The notes under the pieces were generated by a model. That model made no database searches. It was not told the origin of the DNA and worked only from the letters and a program-made list of their open reading frames with translations. This document shows positions 12,369-26,149 of a DNA stretch of 64,000 nt, in pieces. The translations under genes and the position numbers were made by a program. The stretch is from NCBI GenBank assembly GCA_014529385.2, contig CM043961.1, positions 14,520,978-14,584,977 of the forward strand, given 5' to 3'. Position 1 is the stretch's first letter; every line of letters starts with the position of its first letter. The DNA comes from Adiantum capillus-veneris (taxonomy: Eukaryota; Streptophyta; Polypodiopsida; Polypodiales; Pteridaceae).

Positions 12369-12409
<41 letters not shown>
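12254..12409. repeat. Compound repeat (AC)17 - (C)34 - spacer - (AT)20
   Basis: (AC)n at 12,254-12,287 abuts a 34-base C run at 12,290-12,323. A spacer of about 45 bp leads to (AT)n at 12,370-12,409. All three can form non-B DNA (Z-form, quadruplex or i-motif, cruciform). Confidence 0.9.
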
Positions 12410-12417
<8 letters not shown>

Positions 12418-13375
12418 TATTGCATACAAGCCATTCCCACCGCACGCCAATACACACATACATATACAAATACATATGCATACACACACACATCCGCCTT
12501 GATGCACCAATATGTACACACACACGCATATACGCACCAGACCACAAATACACAAAAAAAACAAAGGTCTACGACTACGTAATCGACAAAAGAAGAAAGG
12601 AACGCAAATCACGCGCCGCCAACAACAAAAAAGAGAAATGCACCAAAGGCATGTCCACGCCGACCCTGAAAAGAAGTACGCTCTACACTGACGCACCGAC
12701 AACACACCATTTATCGAAAACACACAACCACGAAGCCATTCCAGTAATTATAGGTCATTTTCATCATTTCTTCAGTTTTCACCAAGCCGTTGTAAAGAAA
12801 TCCCTCTGTAAATTTCCTCTCTCTAGGTGATGGTCACAAAGGCTTGCCTAGATATTCTCATCTTTTAATAACCTCCCAAAACAAAGCAAGGGTCAACCAC
12901 ACTGGGCCCACCACTTGCTTTGTCTCCCTGATTAAGCTTACCCTAATCACACTGGGATTACCATAATCCAAGCAGCCAACACCTATAAATTGGCACTGAG
13001 AGGTCACTATTGGGGGAGTCAGTCCATAAGGAGTCAGCATTTGGTAGAGTGTAGTGGGAAGAATTGACACTATCACCATCACGGGGAGGGGCCTTGTGTG
13101 TTGGGTTTGCCTTGGGAATTGCACCATGCGAAGGGAACCACATCTATCTTTCAACTCCAATGGTCGATGCACACGCGGATACACGCTCTTGGTAGCAAGC
13201 TTCACAATCATTGAGTCGTCTTAGAGAACGCACCAAGTAGTTTTCACCACCTCCTCTCCCTACCTCTCTACCACCACAGCGTGCCATTTGTAAATACTGC
13301 AGAAATAATTCTCCCTCACACCCCCGAGGGTTTTTCATCATTTGTAAATCTCTCTTTCTCTCTCTCTCTCTCTCC

Positions 13376-13411
<36 letters not shown>

Positions 13412-13569
13412 CTCTCTCTCCGTGTGTAAGTTTGTGGTGTTCATATCATCGTGGTTTGCATCCTAGCCGCTCAAAGCTAGGTGGTGTCCCCCTGTTCGCT
13501 TTACCGTGGCAGGCTCGAGGCGCGCCATTCTGTCCCCGGCGTTTTAGAGGCTGTCGGGGCTCAGGGTTC

Positions 13570-14893
13570 ACTTTGCTCCCGTTCACTGTCTTGCTAGCTG
13601 AGTTGATGTGCCTGTAGCCTCTTGTGTGTCTTTCGGCTTTGTCGTGGCTGCTAGTTCTTCTTGCCCCTGAGTCTATGGCTGTTCTTTTTCTGCCTTGTCT
13701 TCATGAGGCTTTGTGGATGTCTCGGTTGTTTCTTGTTGTGTGGAAGTAGAAGGTGTTGGCTCAGACTTTGTTGTGTTCTCTTATGCAAGACTCACTTTCT
13801 TTTCTGGCTCAAGTTCTTTCACTTGTTGCTGGTCATGTGTAGTGATAGCCTCTTGTGTAGTTTCTTCTGCTTCCTTTGATTTAGGTTTTGTCTCTTTGGT
13901 GGGCTCAGCTTCTGTCACTTTCCCTTTCTCAGGTTCATCTTCTTTAGTTGGCTCTTTTGCGGTGTCTTTACCTACAGGTGATGGTGGTGGGCTTGGCATA
14001 GGATTTTCTTGCTATTCAGTAGACGGTGAAGTGGGTCGGGGAGACCCTTGACCTTGGTCATGTGCTTCTTCCCTTGCCGTTTCCTCGGCTTGTCTTTGTT
14101 CCTCCGCCTCTTTTGCTTTTCTTGCTTCTTCCTGGGCTTCTTTCAACTTCAGGGCTTATGCTTCTTGATACATTTTTTCTAAAGATTCTGTGGGATCTTC
14201 AGCCTCTTTTCTTGTCTGATGCTTTATCCTTGGGCCTTTAAGTCCACTAGGCACCCATTTTTCGAGGTCTTTTCCTTGTGCTTGTCGGCTGCACTAGTAG
14301 ACATGTTTTTTTGTTTCCAAGTAGGCTTGTTTCTACACAGGCTCTTCTTGGTGTGCAAACACAACTTTTATCTTCATCTCCTCTCTTCTTGCTCTCTTCT
14401 CCTCATTATTTGAGCTCTCCTTGTTGTGTCTTTCCGGCGAGCTTTCAGCCAACTCTTCATCAGATCTGTAGGATCTCTTTGCGGATCTTGTGGCTCTAGG
14501 AGATGGTTGTGCTACCAATATCCATGTGTTTTGGTCTGGGGCAGGCGATACGTTGTCGGCCATGCCGCTGGCATGGTACACAATCCTTGTCAAGACTTAT
14601 GGTGCACCCAGGTAAGTGATCTTCCCTTCTTTCTTTGTGCCCTTCAAGGTTATCAAGACGTATTGTGCGTGGTCCATTGGTTGCCTAGTTGTTGACTTTA
14701 GAGCTTGTGTGAAAGTGGTGGCAACCGCGTGATTTGGCGTGGTGTACCTCGGTGGCCTTTTTGCCAGGAAGTGGAAATGCTGGTGGTATAACATGGCTGG
14801 CTCTTCCACTTGCTTGTGAATTAAATCTGCAAAAGTAGCTGTGGTGGTTTCTTTGGTGAATGTACCTACCATTTTCCTGTCCCTTGCCCTCAT
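13570..14893 (-). pseudogene. Broken reading region of unknown family, N-terminal and charged part
   Basis: On the minus strand this begins near 14,893 with MRARDRKMVGTFTKETTTATFADLIHK..., a globular-looking stretch of about 100 residues. It then runs through basic and acidic low-complexity sequence (SPRATRSAKRSYRSDEELAE, later EEPEKGKVTEAEPTKETKPK) to about 13,570. Reading direction and composition suggest it continues into the coiled-coil region below 11.2 kb, beyond the microsatellite block. No known domain was recognised. It lies about 45 bp from an LTR-like boundary at 14,940. It may be the first open reading frame of a non-autonomous LTR element or a decayed host gene. It is broken. Confidence 0.4.
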
Positions 14894-14939
14894 GGTAATT
14901 ATTTACTTTCTTTGCCATCATACACTTCAAAGTACATCA

Positions 14940-16880
14940 TGTGTAAAGCCCACTAGCCAAATTTCCACCAATTTGGAGCTCAAAATCTCAAGTTTCCTTT
15001 ATATCTACTGTTTTAAAGCTAGAATCTGGTACCATTTTCATCCTATGCATCCAAATGGGCCCATATCTCAATCAGAGCATGTATTTGGTATATACTTCAA
15101 GCCTATGATGCCAGGTTTGCAAAAAGTTGAAAAAAATACTAAGTTGTAAGCAGTCTGAGTGCCTCTATCACTATTTCTTTATTTATTACCACTTTGACCT
15201 TGTGACTTGTCTACCAAAATCAACATTTTTTGGTACAATTTGGTTCTAGGCATTGTATAGACCCTGTCCTGTGTATGAGATATGAGGTGATTTGGATCAA
15301 GAAATGTTGTCCATAACCCAAAAATTGGCTTGCAATGACCTCTTTGTGGTAATTCCAAGTTAGAGGTGCTCATTTTGGTTCATACTTGATTTTTGGCATG
15401 TAATAGGTGTGCACACATGATATGCGAGGTGATGATACAATTTTCAAGCAAAAATAGTGCAAAAGTAAATAATCGCAATTATTTACAACACTGATTTTTT
15501 TTTTGCAAAACTTACAATTTTTGACCTAGACACATTCTATACACCTAAAAACAAGTCCTAAATTGAATTTGGTCAAGTTTGGTCTTGCCGGCATCATTTT
15601 GTGCTTTGTCAACTCTGAAATCACCGTTTTCTGTGACTACATTGCGCGTTGAGTTGGTCACTCAACTTTGAGGCTTTGGACTTGTTCACAACATAGTCGT
15701 GAAGCAGCTCATCCAATTCTGGGTCATTTGGAGTCAATTTGACGACATATGTCGAATTTGACGCTTTGTGGCCTTCGAGCCGTTTTCTACTTTTTGAGGG
15801 CTTTGCTTGATTGATTTCACTAAACCAATCATATACATTGTATATGAACCTCGTGGGCAAGCTATCTGTGGAGTCACATTGGAATTCTGAGATTTTCCAA
15901 AAACCTAGATTTTTCTACCGAGGACCCCCTCGACCCCTGCGGAATGGTCAATTGATGATATAGAAAGGTTCTACTATGTTATGGCATGCTACAGTTCAAA
16001 TCCCATCTGATTTGGTCGAGCTGACAGGCCGCTATGGTCAGTTTTTGGTCGTAGGTCTTCGTGCACTGCTCAGTTTCTAGGGTTTTCTCTAGGGGTTCAA
16101 ACTAGCTACCTACTGTACAAAATGGGTCATTGACAAGAAAGGAACTTACCCCTCATGTATCGTGTGAGACGGCGCTGAAAACGGGCAACTGTGGACTCCG
16201 GAAAAGACGCGTGAAAGAGGTCGAAAAGCTCTCTCTGCAAAGGCCGCAAGTGGAAATGAGGTGGTTTTAGCCGATCTTAGATATCTATACCCGGACTTCC
16301 CGCTTTTCCCCAAATTCCCCCGTTAGTCCTACTAGGCTGTGAAATCGATTTGAGACTCAAAAATTTCCTTGATCGGATTCTTGTAGCTCATTCTACAATA
16401 ATTTTGCAAAAGTAGGCATGGCCGCGTAATTTAGGCTTTCCGCTTACATCTTCTTTTTTTTAAAAAAAAATTGTGCTTGTCCGCCTTGTCTTTCTGATCA
16501 CCATCGTGTCTTCCGTTTTTCCATCTAAGCTTCCTTGCTATTTATTATTAATTTTTGACCTGTTTATTGAAAAAATCAAAGAAAATAGCAAAATGCTCTA
16601 AAAAAGTAAAATGAATATCCAATAATTAAGAAAATCCATTAAAAAACACAGCTTTATTGTTTTTTGTTGGATTTTCTATTTTAAGTCTCATTATCAATAA
16701 AAATGATGAAAAATACCCAAAAAGGACTATTTTTTAATGATTTTCTAATAGTACATACATTACTGACACTCATCGGGAAGATATTATCAGTGAATTTTCC
16801 TTTGATGAATTATAAGGGCATTATTAGGTAGCTTTGCAAAAAATCACACGTTAACATCGAACTGTTTTCCTCCCTCTTCA
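14940..16880 (-). repeat. LTR-like region at the low end of element E
   Basis: A non-coding stretch beginning TGTGTAAAGCCC shares a near-palindromic 22-mer (15,465-15,486) and the flanking pattern (a run of T, then GCAAAACTT) with 26,492-26,800 at the other end of the element. It also shares a TTTGGTCAAGTTTGG-like segment. The overlap supports an old LTR pair, but the ends could not be fixed and most of the stretch is too diverged to align by eye. Confidence 0.45.
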
Positions 16881-17559
16881 AACATTGCCCTTAATTACTT
16901 AGTACTTAGTGCCCTTCCACCCCTCCTAGATGGCATACTCCGAGATGACTGTGTGCATGGGTTGAACAATTGTGTATATGCATAGCCGTGGTTGTCTCTA
17001 CCATGCTTTGAAGATCAATGCAATTCAAACCACTATGTTGTGCAAGAGTTGGGTCTTGAGTAATTAACTCAAGGGTTTCTGATGTCGAGGTTTGTTGTTG
17101 ATGTCTTCCAAAGAGAATGTCTTGAAGCTTGTGTGCTCTCTGTTTGATTGTACCATCAGCATGCTTCAGTACGCTGATTGCTTGATTTTTTGGTAGCACT
17201 TTTGACTGTTGTCGAGATTTTTCTCGCCATTGGTAGCTTGGTCTGCTTGGTGCTATATGGTGTGGTGGATTCTTTTAAGACTTAACTCGCCATTGCTTGA
17301 TTGGTTTTACGATTTGTGAAGAATAAGTGCTCCTTTTTCTTCCAGACCAATTTCATGCTAGGTTTCTTACTCGGAGATGCTTGTCTTCTTGAACCTTATT
17401 TTGTTTTGTTGGTGAAGTCTTAGGCACCCAGATCTGAATCGGTTTATCTTTAAGCTGTGCTTTTGGTACCCAAATTTTCCTGACTCCTTGCATGCTACTT
17501 GTAGCATTTGTTTGTCGAGGGGATGGAGAATTTGACTACTTCGTGGTTTGGTTTGCTGA

Positions 17560-18163
17560 TTGTTTTCTTTCCATTCCTCCTTGCTTAGTGCAATTGGAAC
17601 AATGAGTTGCCCGCCTTTAGGTGAAAGCTTTAACTGATTTGTATCCCAATCTGGTACTGTTTTATATGTTCACATCCAAGGAATTCCAAGAATCATCGTC
17701 TCATTCATGTATTCATCTGGTAAGCATACAAACTGATGAGGACATGAACATCCATATACTATCACGTTCAAGTTGACTACTCCCAATGCTGGGGTTGAGT
17801 TCTTGTTGCATCCTTTGATTGTCACTATTCCTACTGTCAGTGCTTAACTTGTTTCCCTTTTGTACGTGGAATAACTGACTGCATTTACTCTCTAGCTTTT
17901 GGGTCGACCAAAGCATTGGTGCTATGATTGTTGAGCTGTACTTTGATGCGTAGGTCCATTCCGTCTAACCAGTCATCATCTATTGAAACTGCATCTTTAG
18001 GTAACTTCCATTGTCGGTCATCTATTTCTAGTGTGTTGCTGGGAATCGGTATTTGTTGATTCTTGAGAGCAGCTTTCCATTTGAGTACCCAAAGCCGAGC
18101 TTCCTCTCGGTCTTCATCAATAACGAGTTCTCGTTTAATCTTCCTATGCTTGGTTGCATGCAT
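17560..18163 (-). mobile_element. Second retropepsin-like domain downstream of integrase in element E
   Basis: Minus-strand reading gives MHATKHRKIKRELVIDEDRE, then a linker, then DLRIKVQLNNHSTNALVD (about 17,900-17,950), and about 70 codons later ILGIPWM (about 17,665-17,685). Substrate-cleft strand, ALVD active-site strand and ILG-type C-terminal strand occur in the order and spacing of a retropepsin. It is separate from the LDSGTD protease located between gag and reverse transcriptase. It may be a captured or duplicated protease module or a protease-fold accessory protein. Fossil, broken. Confidence 0.45.
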
Positions 18164-21100
18164 TATTTATAGCAATTCATTGGTTAACAGCGGAAGATTG
18201 TATTTCTTTAAACGACATCCACTAATCCAATTAGCCATTGGTTCACCATCTAGGGTGGACAATTTTACAGCTCCACTTGGAGATACATCTTCAATGATAA
18301 ATGGTTCGTTTCCCTTTTTCTTAAACTTGGGAATGTGTTGCTTAAGGGAATAGATTAAAACTAAGTCCCCTTTCTTGAAGATTTTGGTGATTAAGTGGGA
18401 ATCAAAAAACTGTTTTTGTTTTCGCTTTTGTGCATAGATGTGAGCTACAGTAGTTAACGCCTTTGCTCATCTAGCTTTTCCAAATCTTCAATTCATGTCC
18501 AGTCCACTCAAGATTCTATGCTACCCTTAATGTCGGCAATAGAAACTCTATTGAGAGTATGGCATCAAGACCATAAACAAGGTTAAAGGGTGTAGCATTT
18601 AAAGCTGTTTTGAATGAAACTCGATAAGCCCATAGAGCAGCATGGAGATTCATTTCCTAGTCTGTCCTTCCCAAAATAACCACTTTAGTCAGCACTGAGA
18701 TAAGAATTTTGTTCATATGCTCAGCTTGTTCATTTGCTTTTGGGGGATAGAGAGCTGATTTGTTATGGATGACCATAAACTCATTAAGCAAATACTCGAT
18801 TACCTCATTGAGGAAATGAGTTCCAAGATCACTGACAATTTCTATTGGTAGTCCATATCTTGTGAATACATACTCATATAAGAATGCAACAGTGGTTATG
18901 GCATCATTCTTTTGAGTTGCTTTAGCCTCAGCCCACTTGGTCAAATAGTCCGTAGCTATAATGATATATTGAGCTTGGGTTCTATAAGCAGGTGGTTGTA
19001 TTGGTCCAAAAAAATCTATACCCCATCTTGCAAAATCTCTAGCCCCCATCATTGGTCTTAAGGGCATGCTATCTACATGTGTTGGCATTTTTGATCGTTG
19101 ACAAGCATCACACCTTCGAACATATTCTTTGGCATCTTCAAAAAGTGTTGGCCACCATATGCATGCCATCAAGATTTCTCTTGCGGTGATCTCACTAGAA
19201 AAGTGACCTCTAGCTAATCCAGCATGTGCTTGTTCTATAATTGAAATACTTGTCTTCATTTGCACAAAGACGCGAGTGTTGATCATTACCTCTTTGATAC
19301 AATTGGTTCCCAATAAGAGTACAGTCTCTTGCTTCAGTTTCAATTTCTCTTTGATGGCGTTTACTCTTATCTTAGGAAATGTTCAGCTTGATAAGTAAGT
19401 AAACAGATAGTTACCCCACTTAGGAACAAGTGACATTTGAAACAATGCTACATGAGGTATGGGTGTTTGTTTTTGACATTGAGGACAAGGACTTTACAAA
19501 AGATCTAACATCACTCCTCATAGTCGGCCAAAATACTCCCAAGTCTCAGGATTTGTTGCATAGTTTGGTCTTCTGCAAAGTGAAGTCCTACTATGATAAC
19601 ATGTGCTTGACTTAGGTACTGCTGTTTTTCTTTAGGATTAATGCATAAGAGAAATATTTTGTCTTGATTTCTTTTGTATAGCTTGCCAGCTAGTAGTTAA
19701 TACATAGCTGATTGCTTGATTAATGCGATCTTAATAGGAAGTGGTATTTGTGAATCCACTGGAGCTATCGTCATCAATGACACAATGTTTTTGGACCACC
19801 GAGGTATCATTTCCACGAAGAACAAATAGGCATCTGGTAGATCATTGTCTACCCCTTTAGGTGATTCTCCTGGAACAATCCTTGGCAAATGATCTGCTCG
19901 TTGATGTGTAGTGCCCTTCTTTACAATCACAGTGAAATCAAATTCTAGAAGAATGATGAACCCATCTCACTATTATTCCTGTGCTGCATGGCTTGTTGAC
20001 CAAGTACAACAAAGCTTGGTGGTCTACAAAGAACACAAACTTGTTGGCTACTAATAGGTAATGTCTATACTTTTTAATGGCATAGATCATTCCTAATCCT
20101 TCCCTTTTGGTGGTGGTGTAATTCTTTTCCGTCATATTCAATTGTTCGCTAGCATAAGAAATAGAAAAAGAAATTTTCTCGTCTCCTGGTTGAGCTAGTA
20201 TACAGCCGATAGCAAAATTGGAAGCATCTATATGTATGTGGAATATCTTATTCCAATCTAGTGCTTTCAATATTGGAGCTGAGGTGAGAGCTTGCTTAAA
20301 CTTCATGAAGGATTTTTCACATGCCTCGGTCCACTCAAAGTGTGTAATCAAGCTATACATGGGTTTTTCAATTATAGCGTACATGTAGATGAGTTGTCGG
20401 TAATATCCACAATGCCTCATGAATGCTTGTACCCCCTTGACTGTTGTTGGTCTAGCCAAATCATCAATGACATGAATTTTTTCAATATTAGTAGCTATGC
20501 CATTTTTAGACACTATATGTCCAAGAATTTTTCCTTGTCTACCCATGAATGTGCACTTTTCAGGATTTAAGCAAATCTTATAAAGTCTACATTTCTCGAA
20601 TACCTTTCTGAGATGTTCAAAATGATCAGCCTGGATTGATGAATGTACGCATAGATCATCCATATATACTTCTAAGAATTTCCTAAGATATTCTTTGAAA
20701 GCATGACTCATCAACCTTTGAAATGTGGCTAGAGCATTAGTTAACCCAAACGACATAACCCGATAGGAAAAAATACCCCATTTTGTTTCAAAGTAGTTTT
20801 ATGCTGATCTTTTGGGTCAACCAAAAGTTGATTGTATCCCAAAAAGTCATATAAGAATCTGTAAGCTTCTTTTCCTGCAACTCGTTCTAAAACATGCTCA
20901 TTGATTGGAAGAGGTAAGTTGTCTCTAATGATAGCTGCGTTCACCTTTTTGAGATTAACACATACTCGTAATTTTCCATTCTTCTTGGGTACTACCACAA
21001 TTGGACACACCCAGTCTGTGTGTTCAATTTTATAATTAAATTCTTCTTCCTTTAGTTTTTCAATCTCTTCTTTTATCTTCCTGGAAAATGTTTCATTATA

Positions 21101-24100
21101 CGTGTATGGCCTTTGTCTACTTGATTTCACATCATCTTCATGGGTATGGTATGTTGACACATTTCTTGCATGGATCAACACCCTTGAGATCCTTGTATGA
21201 CCAAGCAAAAAGCTCTTCTTCTTCTTTTGTTAGGTCATTCGCAATGTAAGCGGGTCTAGGCTCTTCTCCTGGTTCAGCTAGGTCTATCTTTTTAGATTTT
21301 TCAGATCCTTCGTAGGACTCACCCTGTTTACGTATTTCCCTAACAGGTTGTTCGGGTATGATTTTTTGATCTTGGAGAGTATACTTTTTGTAATAGGATG
21401 GAACTCTCATTACATCCTTACCATCCTCTTCTGTGGTTTCCACACTCGATCATATATATCTCCTTTAGATCTTTTTTAAACTCATTTCTTTTTCTGCTAG
21501 ACTGGAGTCATGAGTGGTTTTTTATCCTGTGGGTTTGCTTGAGTATCCTTCCTTGATTTTCTCAATATTTAAGACAACTCTAAATTTTTGGTTGAAGGAT
21601 ATATGCCAGTGATTTCCTCCTTGACACAATCATTTGCACCTATTTGCATCAGGAATTGTGTTCTAATGGAGAATGATGGCATAGGTTTTCACATTTTTGG
21701 TGTCTCTTTTTTGTCTATATCATTTTTATCTTCTTGATTTCTTCTTTGGAAAGTCAAAAAACTTTTCCTCCCCTCCTTTTAAGAGTATCTTAGCTCTCAT
21801 ATGTTCTTTTTCTGACTTCGAACCTTCTGAGGTAGCTGAGTGTTTATCTAACTCATCTATTGCATCGTAGTAGAGGTCTAAAAAGACTTGTTGAGCTTTC
21901 ATTAAGTCCTTGGGTTCCTCATCTTTATCTTCAATGTTGAGGGTTGAAATCATTTTGATGGGAATTATGTCATAGCCATCCTCATTGAAAAATTGAGTAG
22001 GCATAGACGTATTCACACATACATCCATGGTCACTAAAATTTGAGTCCACTCAAATGGCTCAAACAAATGCTCTCGAAAGGGTTCAAGTAATAGGCTTCA
22101 TCTGTGCAGTCCCTTTCTAGGATACATTCTTCTCGTTTTAAACTTCCATTTTCTGAAGCTCCACACATCCAAATAGGAGTGTCTTTGTTTAACCAGGTTG
22201 GAAGCTTAGTTTTAGCCAAAGAGACTAAATCAAAATCTTGTACGGGTGTTTTCAAGACATCTCTATAAGTGTGATCTTTTAGATTTACTCTTGTTATAGA
22301 TCCCACTTGCTTCAAGTACAAATAATTGTTTCCACAATCTTGGATAAGTTGTACCTGTCTCATGAAAGGTCTTCCCAATATGATTTCATAATTGAGTTTT
22401 TTCCCAAAGTCTACTATGAAAAAAGTGTGTTGATATTCAATTCCACAGGAATTGACTCTCACCTTTTCAAGCAGCCCTAATGGTCTCTCAATGTGTCCAT
22501 CAGCCAATTGTAATTTCATTCGAGTTTGTCTAATATGGCTGGTCGTCCCCAGGATTCCCTTACTGCTTTCGTGGCTATGGCTATGTCTGTTCCACTATCC
22601 AGTTTTGCCATGGTTTCAATGTCATTATATTTCACCGGAAGGGTGGTGTTTCCTTCTTTCCCTTTATAATATTCTCTGACTCTGTTCATTGGAACAGATC
22701 GAATCTCTTTACTGTCCATTTATTTTTTTAATTTTCCATTTTTTTTTAAAGATTAGCCCCTTTATCCCCACCTTCTCTAGGGTTGTAGATCATTCCATAA
22801 ATATGGTATGAGTTTTAATAGTCCTCCCAAGGTAAGAGTACATTGGATGGGCATAGACATGATTGAATGTATGTTGTCTACTTCTAAGGTTTTTTCAGCT
22901 CTTTTTACTTGAGTGGTCTTACACACTATGGACTCATCTTCGTTATCTCCCAAGTAAGAAGGTAATGTTTTCAAGGTTAATGGTTTTGACATTCTTGAAG
23001 CTTCAGATCCGCAATCCCCATACTAGGATTGTACAACCATATTCATATCAGAAGGTAGGTTATCCAGCCAAACTTCCTCTATAGGAGCTGATTTATAGTT
23101 AGGCTCCCATCATTAATCTCTCTAATTTTTTTCCATAAGTGTCCTGGCCAGTCTTCCTCTAGGAATGGAATTCCGTTTAAGGCATCTTCGCTGTCCAGCA
23201 CTATAAGTTTTGGTTATTTTGTTTTAAAGTGGGGTTCTGCCACCATATCGGGTTTTTCTTTAGTGTCTCTTACCACAATCTCCTCAGGTTTGCAATACTT
23301 TCAAGTTTTCCAATGTTTCTTGCGTGATTCTTACCATATTTTGATAAGCTTCCAGCTTAGCTACTTCCATGTCTGGAGAAGGATAGTTTTTCCATTTGTT
23401 TTCCATGTTTTGGCCTGCTTTAAGTCCTGCTTGGTAGGCTTCCAAGGCTGCATTAATAGGCTCAAAATTTTTATCAAGCAGAATGGATCCTTCAAATTTC
23501 ACGGTTGTTTCCTTGATTTCACTTCGAGTTTCTTTCAACTTTTTATGGAATAGCTTTTTTGCTTTCTCCTCGATTTCAACCCGTTGTTTTTGTTTTCTCA
23601 TCTCATATCTTTTACTTCTGCTCCTTTTGATTCTTTGAGAGGAAGTTTTTGTGTTTTCTGAATCATTAGAGGAGTTGTGTTACTTTTCTTAGCCTAGGCT
23701 CTTGTGATTACCTTGATTGGAACAATCAGTTCACTCTCTGATGACCTACTAGGTATCATTTGGACTATGTTTACTACTGTTTTACCCTTTTTCAAAGGAG
23801 TTTTAGAAAATTATTCCGGAAAGTGTCCTCCCATTTTTCAACATTGTATGCAACAGGCTTCAACTGGTTGTAGGCTTTTGTCAGGCTCTGGACATTCATT
23901 TTTCGTGTGATCATCAGCACCACAATTATGACAGTTTCTCGTTCTTGGCTTAATTATGGGTCTTACCATGGAAGGTCTGATACCTTGATTAGCTACATAA
24001 TACATTGGTGCGAGCTCTAGTGGAGAATAAGTCACGATTTCTTCCATTGGTGGTGGATGTGAATTATACCAATCTACTTCTACCATTCTTGTAGATGCAC

Positions 24101-26149
24101 TAGGCTCCGCATAGGGTGTAACAGGCACTAATGCTTGTTCATCTACGACTCCTTCGGAGTGCATGTACTTCACAGGCACTGCATTATGTGCTGGATACAG
24201 AGGTTGTTGACCGAACACAGGTTGAGGTCTTTCCATTCCCATTGGTGGTCTTTGAGCTTGGGCCATATTAGGCTGATACTTGTACATGGGTTGGCCTTGT
24301 GGCCTCATGGACACGTACTGAACATTCCCATCATACTTTGGTATGAAGTAGCACTCGTGGGTCTCATGGTTGGTCCATTTATCCTCAATTGCACACCATT
24401 TTTGTGGCCTAATTGGTTGTCCCTGTTGAGGTATCCCTTGTCCTAATCCCCTCATAGGTGCTTTTTGCATGTTGTTCATCATGTCATTCATCCTTTTGAG
24501 CATGTCTTCTATGGATAAAAGTGGTGTTGCAGCAGCCGTTCCCACTTGTGTTGGTTTAGTGGATGATGTTTTCTCGCTTTGGCTATCCTTAGGGACATCT
24601 TCTTTGTTGAAAATATCACAATTGTCTCCTAAGTCAATAGCATATGACACACACTCTTCTAGGGTTGTTTGCATTTTACTATAGAGTATAGCATTAAGTT
24701 ATTTGTTGAGCAGTCCCTCTAGAAACAAGGATACAAGTCGTTCTTCTGCAGGTATCTCTAGCCCTGGGAATTTGACAATGTATTGTTTCATTCCATTTTC
24801 ACAATCCCTGACAGACTCACCATGTTTCTATGTAAATCTGTAGATTTGAGCTACCGTATTATGTTTGATCCTATTTTGGAACAAGCAGCTACAAATCCTT
24901 GAGCTAATGTGTTCAAGTCCATGATTGACCGTGGTGGAATGTTTTCGAACCATGTCAATGCGTTTTCCTCTAATGTTATTTTAAACCCCTCGAATTGAGT
25001 ATGGAAATTGAATATATGTTCTTCTCGTAGCACTTGCTTAACGCTATATAATTGGTCGTATGGATCCCCTAATCCACTGTATTTTCTGACCCATTTCTGC
25101 AAATCAACTCGTCTGACACGTCTGTTTGGTTCAACTCCCGGTCTCCTGATAGTTGATCCTGTTCCGAGTCCTTCAAACTAGTCTGTTGGAAATAGTGACT
25201 CATGTAGCCCTGTACTGGCCTTAGTGTCACCCGGTTTTCTACGTGATAAGGTGGTTTTTGGTTTCTTCACATTACTCTCAGATGATCTCTCATGGTTTTC
25301 ATCTCTTGGAATTGTTTTTGGTCCTTGTCCCAATATCCAATCCCTTATGAAATACCCTTGGCATTTGGTTTGTTCTACCTCCTCAGGAGTCATCATAACA
25401 AAGGTGTTGTTCTAACAATCCCTAAACAAGTAGGTTGGTAGGTCAGTTGATCCCTTATCTTTGATCTTGAAGATATAGATGATCTTCATGGACGTTAGTT
25501 GTCTTGGTTTGGCATGCAAAGTCCACAGAAGATCTTTTATGTTTCTATCTTTCCAACAATAGACTCCAATCCTAGGATTATCCGTACTACGTCGTTTCAA
25601 AGGCTTCAAATCTATTTGATCATAACCCTCGAATTCTAAAAATTGTGGTCCTTCTTTTGCTGACATACCCGGGATTATGGTGTTTACTTCGACCCCATTT
25701 GTCTACCACATTAGGGTTTTCGATTTGTACATAATATTGAGTTCCGTTTCTGTCCATGTACATTTTTGCTCGTTTGTTTGCCCTAATCTCTTCTTCAAAC
25801 TCAATACCATGGTCATCAATGCGAATAGCATACTCCTCGTTAGGGTCCAAGTAAACTTGGGCTCCATGACGGTTAGTCTTGTAAAAAGAGAGTATATGCT
25901 TATAGCACATTGTCGTTCCGGTTTCTGAGTGAGTCGAGTAAGAAGACATTTCAGATATTGAATCTGAAAAAGTGTCTGAGAATTCTTCAAGAATTGTGTG
26001 CAAGGAATTGCCTTGATTCACGCTTTCTTCGGTGGATACTCTACTGGAAGTCTCTCCAAGTATGCCCTGATTTCCTAGTACACGACCAGATCTAAGGTTC
26101 ATATAGACTTATGAAGCCCTGGATAGAGTACTTCCCTTTGGATTGACCT

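Larger units (their letters stand above)
11216..13569. repeat. Microsatellite-dense block separating the two halves of the unknown reading region
   Basis: About 2.3 kb contains long tracts of at least five simple-repeat types: (CT)n at 11,607-11,641 and 11,909-11,990, (AC)n at 12,254-12,287, (C)34 at 12,290-12,323, (AT)n at 12,370-12,409, and imperfect (TC)n at 13,349-13,420. Between them the DNA is GC-rich and pyrimidine-rich on the plus strand. Long proline-, serine- or arginine/glutamate-repeat frames here are by-products of the repeats, not genes. Confidence 0.8.

Noticed and set aside
11401-12582. Long overlapping frames rich in Pro, Ser/Leu, Thr/His or Arg/Glu
   Set aside because: They are translations of CT, CA, C and AT repeat tracts on both strands, with no independent coding signal.
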